Shown here one piece after another: positions 6,893 through 13,941 of a DNA stretch of 13,941 nucleotides. The stretch is from Acidobacteriaceae bacterium (lineage in GTDB: Bacteria; Acidobacteriota; Terriglobia; Terriglobales; Acidobacteriaceae): the NCBI GenBank assembly GCA_030049955.1, contig JASIJX010000102.1, positions 1 through 13,941 of the forward strand, written 5' to 3'. Numbering within the stretch: position 1 is the stretch's first letter; every line of letters begins with the position of its first letter. The position numbers and the translations under genes were made by a program. The notes under the pieces are model-generated. The model was not told the origin of the DNA and searched no databases. It worked only from the letters and a program-made list of their open reading frames with translations.

Positions 6893-8784
6893 AGAACCTC
6901 GTCTGTCTTTCCTTTGCCCTATTGCTCGCTGCCACCATCCATGCTCAAGACAGTGGAGTGCCTGCCACAATGGAGCGGATGGACGACTTCACTGTACACC
7001 TTTCTGCTCCGCGCACAATGGTGTGGGGTGGAAATCTGCAGTTGCCGCGGCATTTCGAGAAGGAGTTTTTGCCTACGTTCTTCGTGCGCGACCTGAGGCT
7101 CGATAGACCACTGAGTCCCGGGACCACACTCCAGTGGATTTTCACGGGCCCACGTGGAGGCATTACTGTCACTCTCACGGGTCGCAAGCTGACGCTGACG
7201 CAGCGCTACTACGATTCCTTTGCGCTCAATGCCGACAATCCGCCAACGCAACGCTACCCCAGTAAGACATGGATGGAAACTTCGAAGGAGCTGTCCAACG
7301 ATCCACACAGCATTTCACTCGCATTGAAAGAGATGCAGGCGGTGCTAAGCGTTAATGGCCAGGAGATCATCCGGCAGGAGTGTCTGCTCGACCTTGACCG
7401 TCACCAGATCGATGTCTCTGCTCCCGCGGGCGCAACGGGCGATTTGCATCTCACTATTGAGCGCCCCGAGGCTGACAAGGTGCATGTGACCGTCGATCCA
7501 CACGAAATTCATCAGAGCATCTACGGCTTTGGCGGTATCGTCAGCTTCCCGACATATTTCATGATGTCCAGAGATTCGCAGGAACGGTGGTTTCAGCTAT
7601 TGAAGGAGAACAATCTTCTGGTCCAGCGCGAGTACCCCACTGGCGTTGAACTGAAGCCGGACCTGAGCAATTTCGACAACCTGGCAGACGCCAGGCCTCA
7701 TTATTATGGTGATAACTTTCCTAACGGTGAGACCAGCAACTTTACCTATTCACGCCGCATTCATGAAATGGGCGGCCACGTTCTCTTTGAGTTCTGGACG
7801 CTCCCGCCATGGGTGCAGACGCCTGGCACAAAGCAGGTCAATGCAGAAGAGTACGCGCGTGCAGTCGTAGGATACTGCAGGCAGGCACAGGCACGAAGCG
7901 GGCGGCCACCGGAGATCGTCGGCGTGCAGAATGAAGTGATCCAGGATCCAAACACATGGATCAATATGATTACGCACCTGCGCAATGCGCTTGATGCTGC
8001 GGGCTTCCGCTCTGTGAAAATTCACATGCCGGATGCAAGTTATCTCGCCACTGGAATCTCGTCGGCGAAGGCGCTGCACATCAATCCTAAAGTCTGGGCA
8101 ATGATAGACTACTCAGCCACTCATATTTACGACTACCAGCATAACTTCGGCGATCCGGATGGGATGAACCCACTGATTGCGCAATGGAAGGACCAAGTTG
8201 GCAACAAGCCCTTTCTTGCTACTGAACTCGCAATCAACAGCCCCCGTTACCAGACCATCGACAGCTACAAGGTATCATTTGCGCAGGCTGAGCTCTACCA
8301 TAAGCTGCTGACCAGCATGGACGCCAAGTTGTTAGCCTATTGCTGGCTTCTGCTCGATACAGAAGAACCCTCCTTCGGCCCCACTCGCTCACTATTCCTG
8401 GTGGATCGCAGCCAGTCGTTCGCACCTGTGCCCGCAGGCTATTCCTTACGGACCTTCACAGCTTTCTCGCGCCGCTTGCCCGAAGGAATGGTTCGCGTAG
8501 GCGCAAAAAGCACTGACCCAGATTTGCTTGTCACTGCCTTTTCAACACCCAAGCTTGGCCAGACGATGATCATACTCAATCGATCATCTCGCCCAAAGCA
8601 GGTTGACTGGTCAGGTATGCCGGGAAAGTTTCGGATTGTGGAAACTGTCGATGCTTATCATGCAAACACAATTAGCGCGGCTCCTCGCGACAATTCACTT
8701 ACTATAGCGCCGGGAGAAATTGTTACTCTGACAAATGTTCTACTGCGCTCGGAAGAAATCAGACAAGTTCTATCGAAGAGGTAA
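6889..8784 (+). CDS. Secreted GH30-like glycoside hydrolase with an extra N-terminal domain
   Basis: The 631-residue product begins with a signal peptide (MKNLVCLSFALLLAATIHA, cut before QDS). Residues about 20-200 are a beta-rich domain I do not recognise. From about 205 it is a clan GH-A barrel of GH30 type: IYGFGGIV (211-218), FEFWTLPPW, the acid/base Glu349 in GVQNEV, THIYDY, and the nucleophile Glu446 in FLATELAI, followed by a C-terminal beta-sandwich with MIILNRSS. The spacing between the two Glu (97) fits the clan. GH30 enzymes act on beta-glucosyl, beta-1,6-glucan, glucuronoxylan and related bonds; the subfamily cannot be told. The usual NEP after the acid/base is NEV here. The start shares ATGA with the transporter stop, so it is the last gene of the operon and probably releases the substrate that the transporter takes up. 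Confidence 0.85.
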   Translation: MKNLVCLSFALLLAATIHAQDSGVPATMERMDDFTVHLSAPRTMVWGGNLQLPRHFEKEFLPTFFVRDLRLDRPLSPGTTLQWIFTGPRGGITVTLTGRKLTLTQRYYDSFALNADNPPTQRYPSKTWMETSKELSNDPHSISLALKEMQAVLSVNGQEIIRQECLLDLDRHQIDVSAPAGATGDLHLTIERPEADKVHVTVDPHEIHQSIYGFGGIVSFPTYFMMSRDSQERWFQLLKENNLLVQREYPTGVELKPDLSNFDNLADARPHYYGDNFPNGETSNFTYSRRIHEMGGHVLFEFWTLPPWVQTPGTKQVNAEEYARAVVGYCRQAQARSGRPPEIVGVQNEVIQDPNTWINMITHLRNALDAAGFRSVKIHMPDASYLATGISSAKALHINPKVWAMIDYSATHIYDYQHNFGDPDGMNPLIAQWKDQVGNKPFLATELAINSPRYQTIDSYKVSFAQAELYHKLLTSMDAKLLAYCWLLLDTEEPSFGPTRSLFLVDRSQSFAPVPAGYSLRTFTAFSRRLPEGMVRVGAKSTDPDLLVTAFSTPKLGQTMIILNRSSRPKQVDWSGMPGKFRIVETVDAYHANTISAAPRDNSLTIAPGEIVTLTNVLLRSEEIRQVLSKR

Positions 8785-8951
8785 TGGGCATTACTAGAAC
8801 CCCGAGCTTGAATTGGAACCGATCAAGCAAAACATTTACCAACTTGTCAGCTCATTCGGGCACATAACTACTTCAACAGGGTGGTCGTCGCTTAGTGCGG
8901 TATCTGGAGCACCCCGCCGAGCTTTATCTTAACCGAGAACGGGGAATAAGT
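8785..8951. other. Intergenic gap between operon and GH38-like gene
   Basis: There are 167 nt with no ORF. A short stem (GCTTGA at 8806-8811 with TCAAGC at 8823-8828) has no T-run. A loose promoter-like pair, TTGTCA (8844-8849) and TAACTA (8865-8870), has a 15-nt spacer, too short to trust. GGGGA lies 6 nt before ATG 8952. The gap suggests the GH38-like gene has its own promoter, but none is convincing. Confidence 0.4.
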
Positions 8952-11528
8952 ATGTTATTGCATAGAAATCGGGGGCAGCTGAGCCGCCGCGACCTTCTTA
9001 AGTTTGGCTCGATCGGTACCGCGGCGCTGGCCTTACCGGGCCTTTCGCCTTTTGCGGCCCACCCGCTACTGGCCGCCCAACAAGGACAGGCCGGCAAGAT
9101 CGAACATATCGACATCGTGATGTTGAGTCACCTCGACGTTGGTTTTACCGATCAGCCTTACCTGGTGATCAACGAGCTTCAGCGCCGCTACCTCGACGTC
9201 GCCCTCGACGCCGCACTCGCGACAGCTAACGAGCCGGTCGAGAACCGCTTCCACTGGACAGCCGAATCGCTCATCCCTGTCTTGGCGTGGTGGCAAAAGG
9301 CCTCTCCGGAGCGCCGTCAGGAGCTGTTACGCGAGATTCGCAATGGACAGATGGATGTCGGCGCTATGCCCTTTAACACGCTGCCGTTCGAAAATGCCGA
9401 CGAGTGGAAGCGCGTGGTCAACTGGGTGCCGCCCGATCTCTGGAACAGTCTCCATATCTCCCTGGCCATTCAGGACGACGTGAACGGAGCGTCGCGCGCC
9501 GGAGTCACCGCGCTGGCCAACCGCGGCATTCACCGCCTCCTGATGGGTATGAACCCTACCAACGGCGGCCCGCCGTTTCCCGCACCCAAGGCTTTCTGGT
9601 GGAAGCTCCCCGACGGCCGCCGCACATTCGTCTATATTGCCGACGGCTACTGGCAAGCCAGCGGCTTGTTGTTGCCCCAAGGAGGATGGAGGGTCGGCGA
9701 CTCGCCAGCCGCCTCCGATCTGGCCTTTCGCCCGCCGCGACCCGGAGAGATGCTGGCCGCTGACGAGGCCTCAGTCCGCTCCGCTCACGACCACTGCCTC
9801 AAAGGCCTAACTGTGCTCGAACAGCGCGGAATCATCGGCGACCGCCTGCTCGCGATCTTTCAGAATCAGTGGCGCGGCGACGACGAGGTGCCATTTGTTT
9901 CCATCAGCGAATTCGTCGCCACCTGGAACCGTCTCAAGTTGCAGCCGGAATTGCGACTGGTCACCGCATCGGAAGCCATGGAGACCCTCGAAAAAGAGAT
10001 CGGCGACCGCATCCCGGAGTATGAGGGAGTGTGGCCGGACTGGTGGTCTAACGGTCCGGTTGCCGCGCCCCGTGAACTCGCGGCCAGCCGTTGCGCCAAG
10101 CGATTCCTCCACGCCGCCGCTTCGCCCGTCTTCGGCCCCATGGACGCCAACGCCGAGGCCACTACCAACGACATCCTCGCCGATCTTGCGCTCTTTGAAG
10201 AGCACACTTTCGGGGCGGCATACAGCGAAAGCTTGCCGGATAGCTTCGACACAATCGGTCAGTGGGACGAGAAGGCTCTGTTGGCTCTGCGCTCCAATGC
10301 TCGCGCCGCATGGCTCTTCTCCCAGCGCGCCCGCACTGAATTCTATCCCCAGCCCGAGGGATTCTACGTCATCAATCCCACCGGCGCGCCTCTCGGCGGC
10401 TGGGTCACGGCGCCCACCATGACCCTGCGCGGCCAATTCCAATCGGCGCGCGACAAGAACTCGGGGGAGAGCATTCCGCTGGAGGTCGTGGCCCCCACCG
10501 ACCCCGCCGGTTACACCGTCCATCAAGCCCCGCTGAAGGGCTTCGAAGAGATTCCCTATCTGGACGACTTCCCGCGCGAAATGACCCGCTTCTGGGTGGA
10601 CCACTTGGATGCCAACTCCTTCCGCGTCTTCGAACTCGATGCGGCCAAAGCCGCCCCTCAGGCTCCCACTCCCGTCGCGTTCACCGCGCAGTTCGACGCA
10701 CAGGGCTGGCCCACCTTCCTGCAATGGCCCGGCATGACCTTGCCCCTGTTTCAAGGCCCGATGGGCGACTTTCTTTCCGTGCGTGTCAAAGGGCCAAAAG
10801 CCCGAGAAGCTTTTGTCTCCATTGGAGAGGCCAAGGACGCGACAGAGCGCGCCGATCTGCAACGACGCTATCTGGAGGAGATCCCCTCAGCCGTCGCCGG
10901 CCCCGTCAGGATGGAGGAAACTCCCTATACCGTCGTCTACACGCAGGAGTTCACGCATCCCAGCCTCAACTGGCTGGTGCGCCGCCTCGAGGTCTGGAAG
11001 AGCGAGCCGCGCGCCCGGCTCGATGTTCGCTTCGACAGAAAATCCTCTGACGATCCGGAGATCTTTTACCTTCAATTCCAGCTTCCTGTCGCTCAGGACC
11101 TTCTGCCGCAACTCAGCGAAGGTGGAATGCCGTTCGTGCCGTATGAGGACCAGATACCTGGCACATGCCGCGACTATTTCGCGATCGACGGCTGGGCGCA
11201 CTACGCCGCCCCACAAGGCCATTGGCTCTGGGTCACACGCGACGCTCCCGTTCTATCCCTTGGCGCTCCCAACGTCTGGTCAAGGCTCGCCGCCGCCCCC
11301 CCGCATACAAACCGCCTCTGGTCCATGATCTATAACAACACCTGGTTCACCAATGTTCCCATGAACAGCACCGGTGTAATGGATTTTCAATACGATCTCG
11401 TGTGGAGACAGCAAATGGACCGAGACGTCAGCCCGCTGGCCGAGTCGCTGATGAGCGATCCGGTGGCCCTCGTCAACCCCGTTGCGCGCGAGAATCAGTT
11501 GGTGCTGAAGGATCTCTTTCACCCGTAG
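8952..11528 (+). CDS. Tat-exported GH38-like (alpha-mannosidase N-terminal-type) protein
   Basis: The 858-residue product starts with a twin-arginine signal: S-R-R-D-L-L-K at 11-17, then a hydrophobic run ending near LLAAQQ (40-44). The next part matches the GH38 catalytic barrel: SHLDVGFTD (59-67) has the His60-x-Asp62 zinc pair, FHWTAES is at 100-106, QMDVGAMPFN follows, and IQDDVNG (173-179) occupies the region of the nucleophile and zinc Asp. It then has NRGIHRLLMG and FWWKLPDGRRTFVY, as GH38 proteins do when describing a substrate face. The C-terminal ~450 residues are beta-rich without a motif I recognise. GH38 enzymes are retaining alpha-mannosidases, but this divergent group is better called GH38-like, and some DUF5054-type proteins share the HLDxGFTD motif. 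ATG 8952 was chosen because it puts the Tat motif at a normal position; a GTG at 8895 is in frame. Codon use is GC-richer than in the preceding operon. Confidence 0.8.
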   Translation: MLLHRNRGQLSRRDLLKFGSIGTAALALPGLSPFAAHPLLAAQQGQAGKIEHIDIVMLSHLDVGFTDQPYLVINELQRRYLDVALDAALATANEPVENRFHWTAESLIPVLAWWQKASPERRQELLREIRNGQMDVGAMPFNTLPFENADEWKRVVNWVPPDLWNSLHISLAIQDDVNGASRAGVTALANRGIHRLLMGMNPTNGGPPFPAPKAFWWKLPDGRRTFVYIADGYWQASGLLLPQGGWRVGDSPAASDLAFRPPRPGEMLAADEASVRSAHDHCLKGLTVLEQRGIIGDRLLAIFQNQWRGDDEVPFVSISEFVATWNRLKLQPELRLVTASEAMETLEKEIGDRIPEYEGVWPDWWSNGPVAAPRELAASRCAKRFLHAAASPVFGPMDANAEATTNDILADLALFEEHTFGAAYSESLPDSFDTIGQWDEKALLALRSNARAAWLFSQRARTEFYPQPEGFYVINPTGAPLGGWVTAPTMTLRGQFQSARDKNSGESIPLEVVAPTDPAGYTVHQAPLKGFEEIPYLDDFPREMTRFWVDHLDANSFRVFELDAAKAAPQAPTPVAFTAQFDAQGWPTFLQWPGMTLPLFQGPMGDFLSVRVKGPKAREAFVSIGEAKDATERADLQRRYLEEIPSAVAGPVRMEETPYTVVYTQEFTHPSLNWLVRRLEVWKSEPRARLDVRFDRKSSDDPEIFYLQFQLPVAQDLLPQLSEGGMPFVPYEDQIPGTCRDYFAIDGWAHYAAPQGHWLWVTRDAPVLSLGAPNVWSRLAAAPPHTNRLWSMIYNNTWFTNVPMNSTGVMDFQYDLVWRQQMDRDVSPLAESLMSDPVALVNPVARENQLVLKDLFHP

Positions 11529-11848
11529 TTTGTGTCCCCTAACCGGCAGCTTTGACTCGCAATGCAATTGTTGGCAGACAAATTGCCGGGGACCAAGAAA
11601 CGCGAGCAGATATGATTGAACCCATGAAACACGTTTCGGAAAGTGTTCTTACATCGGCAACGGTAGCGGCATGCCCGCGGCCTCCTCTATATCGATTATT
11701 CGCGAGCACGCACCGCTGACAGTCTTAAGCTCATCATCACAGAACCTGGCCATGGCTATTGAGGTATTCCCATCACGACCGAACTTAGCGCGATAGTCCA
11801 AGAATTTCTGGCAAGGCCCTTACCAAACCTCATTGGGGGTAGCCGATC
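11529..11848. other. 320-nt region without a convincing gene; inverted repeats
   Basis: I see no ORF with family resemblance on either strand. Right after the GH38-like stop, GTCCCC and CCGGCA (11534-11548) face TGCCGG and GGGGAC (11584-11593), an overlapping inverted repeat with a loop of about 35 nt; it may be a transcript-end structure, though no T-run follows. Further on, AACAC-G-TTT-CGG-AAA-GTGTT (11628-11647) is a weak 8-bp stem followed by CTT. The rest looks like unrecognisable, possibly decayed, sequence. Confidence 0.4.
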
Positions 11849-12004
11849 ATGGCCTCAACCGAGCAAGTCGTAAACCCGTCGAAGGGGTCTGCGCTCGCTG
11901 AAATCGCCATGGCCAGCGTGAATGAAGTCGAGCTTGCAGTTACAGCGGACGCACAGGTGTTTCCTTGTCCGGATGGCGTCAATTCGTCTCGGGGCAAACT
12001 ATGA
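11849..12004 (+). CDS. Small hypothetical ORF overlapping the CRTAC1-family gene (doubtful)
   Basis: A 51-codon frame runs from ATG 11849, with GGGGG 9 nt upstream, to a TGA that shares ATGA with the start of the next gene at 12001. The product contains EIAMASVNEVELAVTADAQV and has no signal peptide, membrane segment or family that I recognise. The stop-start overlap is the usual form of translational coupling and is the main reason to list it. It could equally be a chance frame in the leader of the next gene, or a remnant. Confidence 0.3.
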   Translation: MASTEQVVNPSKGSALAEIAMASVNEVELAVTADAQVFPCPDGVNSSRGKL

Positions 12005-13758
12005 CGCCTTGGCACCGGTATGTAGCTGTCCTACTACTCAGCTCGCTTCTCCTCTACTTTATTTCGATCACACCAGCGCTCACCCAATCCCCCGCGTCCC
12101 GATCGCAAGCGCCGGCCCGGTCCGAACCGGAATCCGCGGTTCCCGGACGCTTTGTCGATATCACGGAGAAGGCAGGCGTGCATTTTTTGCACCAGGCGCC
12201 ACACACCTCGCGCAAATACCTTATGGATACCATGGGGTCGGGAGTCGCACTTTTCGATTGCGACAACGATGGCCGCCTGGATATCTATGCTGTCAATGGT
12301 GCACCCTACCCCGACCCCGCGCCCAAAGGCTTTATCCCGCAAAAGACGGGGCCCAAGTACTGGAATCGCCTGTACCACCAGAAGCCTGATGGAACGTTTG
12401 AGGATATTACCGAGAAGTCGGGGCTCAAAGGGGTCGGCTACGACATGGGTGTCGCTGTCGGCGATTACGACAACGATGGCTATGAGGATGTCTTCGTCAC
12501 AGGCTATGGCGGCAACCGGTTATACCATAACAATGGCAACTGTACTTTTACCGATGTAACAAAGAAGGCTGGAGTGGCCGGTGGCGGTTGGTCCACCTCG
12601 GCCGCATGGGTGGATTTGGATAACGACGGCCTGCTCGACCTCGTGGTGGATCGCTATGTTAAGTGGGATTGGGAAGATATATGGTGTGGCCCGCCCGATA
12701 ATCGCGGCATTTGCCATCCGGACAACTTTCCTCCGATCACCATGCTGGTGTATCACAACAATGGAGACGGCACCTTCACTGAAGAAGCAGCCAAGCTGGG
12801 CCTCAACAAGCCTGCAAAAGCCCTGGGAATTTCCATTGCCGATTACGACCGTGATGGACGTATCGATTTGCTCGTCGCGAACGACTCCTGGCCGGAGTTC
12901 CTTTTTCACCAGAAAAAGGATGGGACATTCGAAGAGGTTGGCCTTGAGAGCGGAGTGTCGGTTAACGATGCGGGGAAAACCTACGCTGGCATGGGCGTGG
13001 ACTTTGCCGACTACAACAACGATGGCTGGCCTGATCTCGTGATTACGGATCTGGCCCTCCAGCAATATGCTCTCTATGAAAATGCGGGAGACGGTACCTT
13101 CAACAGTTCGGTTTTGTCCTCGGGATTCGGCAGCATGACGATGTTCCACTCGGGTTGGAGCGTGCGTTTTCTTGATTACGATAACGACGGTTGGAAGGAC
13201 TTGCTGATCGCGCAGGGGCACGACCTGGATACGATAGAGAAGAGCAATCCGAGTCTACATTATAAGGAACCGATGATGCTGGTGCGAAATACGGGCAAGC
13301 GTTTTGTGAATGTGTCCTCGATCTCCGGTGACGTCTTTCATGAAGCATGGGTAGGCCGCGGTATGGCCATTGGAGACATCGATAATGACGGCCGAATCGA
13401 CGCCGTAGTCAGCACGAATGGCGGCCCACTGCATATCTTGCACAACGAGACGGCTACTAAAAATCACTGGATCACCTTGCATCTCACCGGTCACAAGAGT
13501 AACCGCGACGGCATCGGCGCAGTGGTAAAGCTGACCACTGCGCATGGTTCACAATGGGTTACGGCCACAACTTCGAGCGGCTATCTTTCCTCGAGCGATC
13601 CTCGCGTTCATTTTGGATTGGGCGATTGCACGGTGGCTGACCGCATCGAAATCCAATGGCCTAGCGGGATATTGCAAACGCTCACCAATGTTAAAGGCGA
13701 CCGTCAGATCCAGGTGGACGAACCAGCTTTCTCCGGAACTACCGCACGGAACCAGTAA
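12001..13758 (+). CDS. CRTAC1 family protein: FG-GAP/VCBS-type repeats with C-terminal ASPIC/UnbV domain
   Basis: The 585-residue product has a signal peptide (basic MTPWHR, hydrophobic VAVLLLSSLLLYF, cut near TPALTQ). Seven calcium-type loops of the D-x-D-N-D-G or D-x-D-x-D-G kind follow at residues 86, 155, 205, 281, 337, 392 and 459, each starting a blade such as GDYDNDGYEDVFVTGYG. They suggest a beta-propeller that needs Ca2+. The C-terminal 90 residues (about 488-575) are an ASPIC/UnbV domain, with NHWITLHLTGHKSNRDGIGA and RIEIQWPSG. Proteins of this type are secreted, very abundant in Acidobacteriota and Planctomycetota, and their role is not established; binding or adhesion is usually supposed. 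ATG 12001 was chosen over an in-frame TTG 11965 because it starts the signal peptide. Twelve bases after its stop, sequence of an IS3 transposase begins. Confidence 0.92.
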   Translation: MTPWHRYVAVLLLSSLLLYFISITPALTQSPASRSQAPARSEPESAVPGRFVDITEKAGVHFLHQAPHTSRKYLMDTMGSGVALFDCDNDGRLDIYAVNGAPYPDPAPKGFIPQKTGPKYWNRLYHQKPDGTFEDITEKSGLKGVGYDMGVAVGDYDNDGYEDVFVTGYGGNRLYHNNGNCTFTDVTKKAGVAGGGWSTSAAWVDLDNDGLLDLVVDRYVKWDWEDIWCGPPDNRGICHPDNFPPITMLVYHNNGDGTFTEEAAKLGLNKPAKALGISIADYDRDGRIDLLVANDSWPEFLFHQKKDGTFEEVGLESGVSVNDAGKTYAGMGVDFADYNNDGWPDLVITDLALQQYALYENAGDGTFNSSVLSSGFGSMTMFHSGWSVRFLDYDNDGWKDLLIAQGHDLDTIEKSNPSLHYKEPMMLVRNTGKRFVNVSSISGDVFHEAWVGRGMAIGDIDNDGRIDAVVSTNGGPLHILHNETATKNHWITLHLTGHKSNRDGIGAVVKLTTAHGSQWVTATTSSGYLSSSDPRVHFGLGDCTVADRIEIQWPSGILQTLTNVKGDRQIQVDEPAFSGTTARNQ

Positions 13759-13770
13759 GCGTGGATTTTT

Positions 13771-13941
13771 GGCCGTCTGAACGTGGAGTGGTTCGGTTCC
13801 CTGCACGAGAGAGGCTGGCGCAGTGGCGCGACCATTACAACTTCGAGCGTCCGCACAGTGCGCTGGATGATCGACCTCCCACTTCCTTCGCTAGCGCCCA
13901 CGCGACATCGGCGACGTGCTTCGCCCCGATCGCACGGAATA
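13771..13941 (+). mobile_element. IS3-family transposase C-terminal fragment, decayed, runs off the right edge
   Basis: In one frame the segment begins GRLNVEWFGSLHE, and after a shift near 13808-13813 another frame continues ARERLAQWRDHYNFERPHSA and LDDRPPTSFA. Together they are the classic C-terminus of IS3 OrfB (usually GRLRDECLN-x-x-WF-x-S-L-x-E-A-R-x-x-x-x-x-W-R-x-x-Y-N-x-x-R-P-H-S-A-L). The RDECL block is missing: CTGAAC follows CGT directly, as a 15-nt deletion between two CTG copies would leave. So it carries a small deletion and a frameshift. It starts at the codon where the minus-strand IS3 fragment at the left end of the window stops. The end of the element, if present, lies outside the window. 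Confidence 0.82.

Noticed and set aside
8806..8828. 6-bp stem after the operon as a terminator
   Set aside because: The stem is short, the loop is 11 nt, and no T-run follows.
9807..10862. Long open frame (351 codons) on the minus strand inside the GH38-like gene
   Set aside because: It has no family resemblance and is a by-product of GC-rich codons in the plus-strand gene, which has clear domain motifs.
12520..13221. Minus-strand frame of 233 codons inside the CRTAC1-type gene
   Set aside because: It is the antisense of the repeated D-N-D-G loops; the plus frame is fully explained.
12241..13480. Regular short repeats that could suggest a CRISPR or satellite array
   Set aside because: They are coding repeats for calcium-binding loops with irregular spacing and no constant spacer length.

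Overview
The window reads as an accessory carbohydrate-degradation locus from a soil-type Gram-negative bacterium, most likely an Acidobacteriota (Terriglobia) member. This is inferred from gene content: a CRTAC1-type FG-GAP/ASPIC protein, long secreted glycosidases, IS3 and IS630 remnants, and moderately high GC. No rRNA or other marker gene is present, so the taxonomic call is soft.

Layout. (1) 1-1157, minus strand: the start of a secreted, probably beta-helix protein that runs off the left edge; a 43-codon orphan C-terminus of a carbohydrate-binding-like protein; then a decayed chimera of IS3 and IS630 transposase pieces. (2) 1196-2633, minus strand: a small cupin gene whose ribosome-binding site sits inside a 13-bp hairpin, and a LysR-type regulator. 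(3) 2709-8784, plus strand: a compact six-gene operon divergent from the regulator, made of an RraA-like aldolase, a split UxaA-type sugar-acid dehydratase (SAF small subunit plus catalytic large subunit), an SDR dehydrogenase, an ACS-family (hexuronate-like) MFS transporter and a secreted GH30-like glycosidase. Three gene junctions in it overlap. (4) 8952-11528: a Tat-exported GH38-like protein with visibly GC-richer codon use. (5) 11529-11848: a mostly empty gap. (6) 11849-13758: a dubious 51-codon ORF overlapping the start of a CRTAC1 family protein with seven calcium-type FG-GAP loops. (7) 13771 to the right edge: the C-terminal part of an IS3 transposase on the plus strand.

How the genes may work together (inference). 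The LysR regulator probably controls the divergent operon through a dyad in the 75-bp gap. The GH30-like enzyme would release a sugar or sugar acid outside the cytoplasm and the ACS transporter would import an organic anion. The SDR, UxaA pair and RraA-like enzyme would oxidise or reduce, dehydrate and cleave it. The substrate cannot be read from the sequence, and no uronate isomerase, KDG kinase or KDPG aldolase is in the window.

The most unusual structural feature is that the IS3 transposase is split. Its middle part lies at 691-914 (minus) and its C-terminal part at 13771 onward (plus), with both breaks at the same codon. This is what an inversion of the intervening ~13 kb would leave behind.
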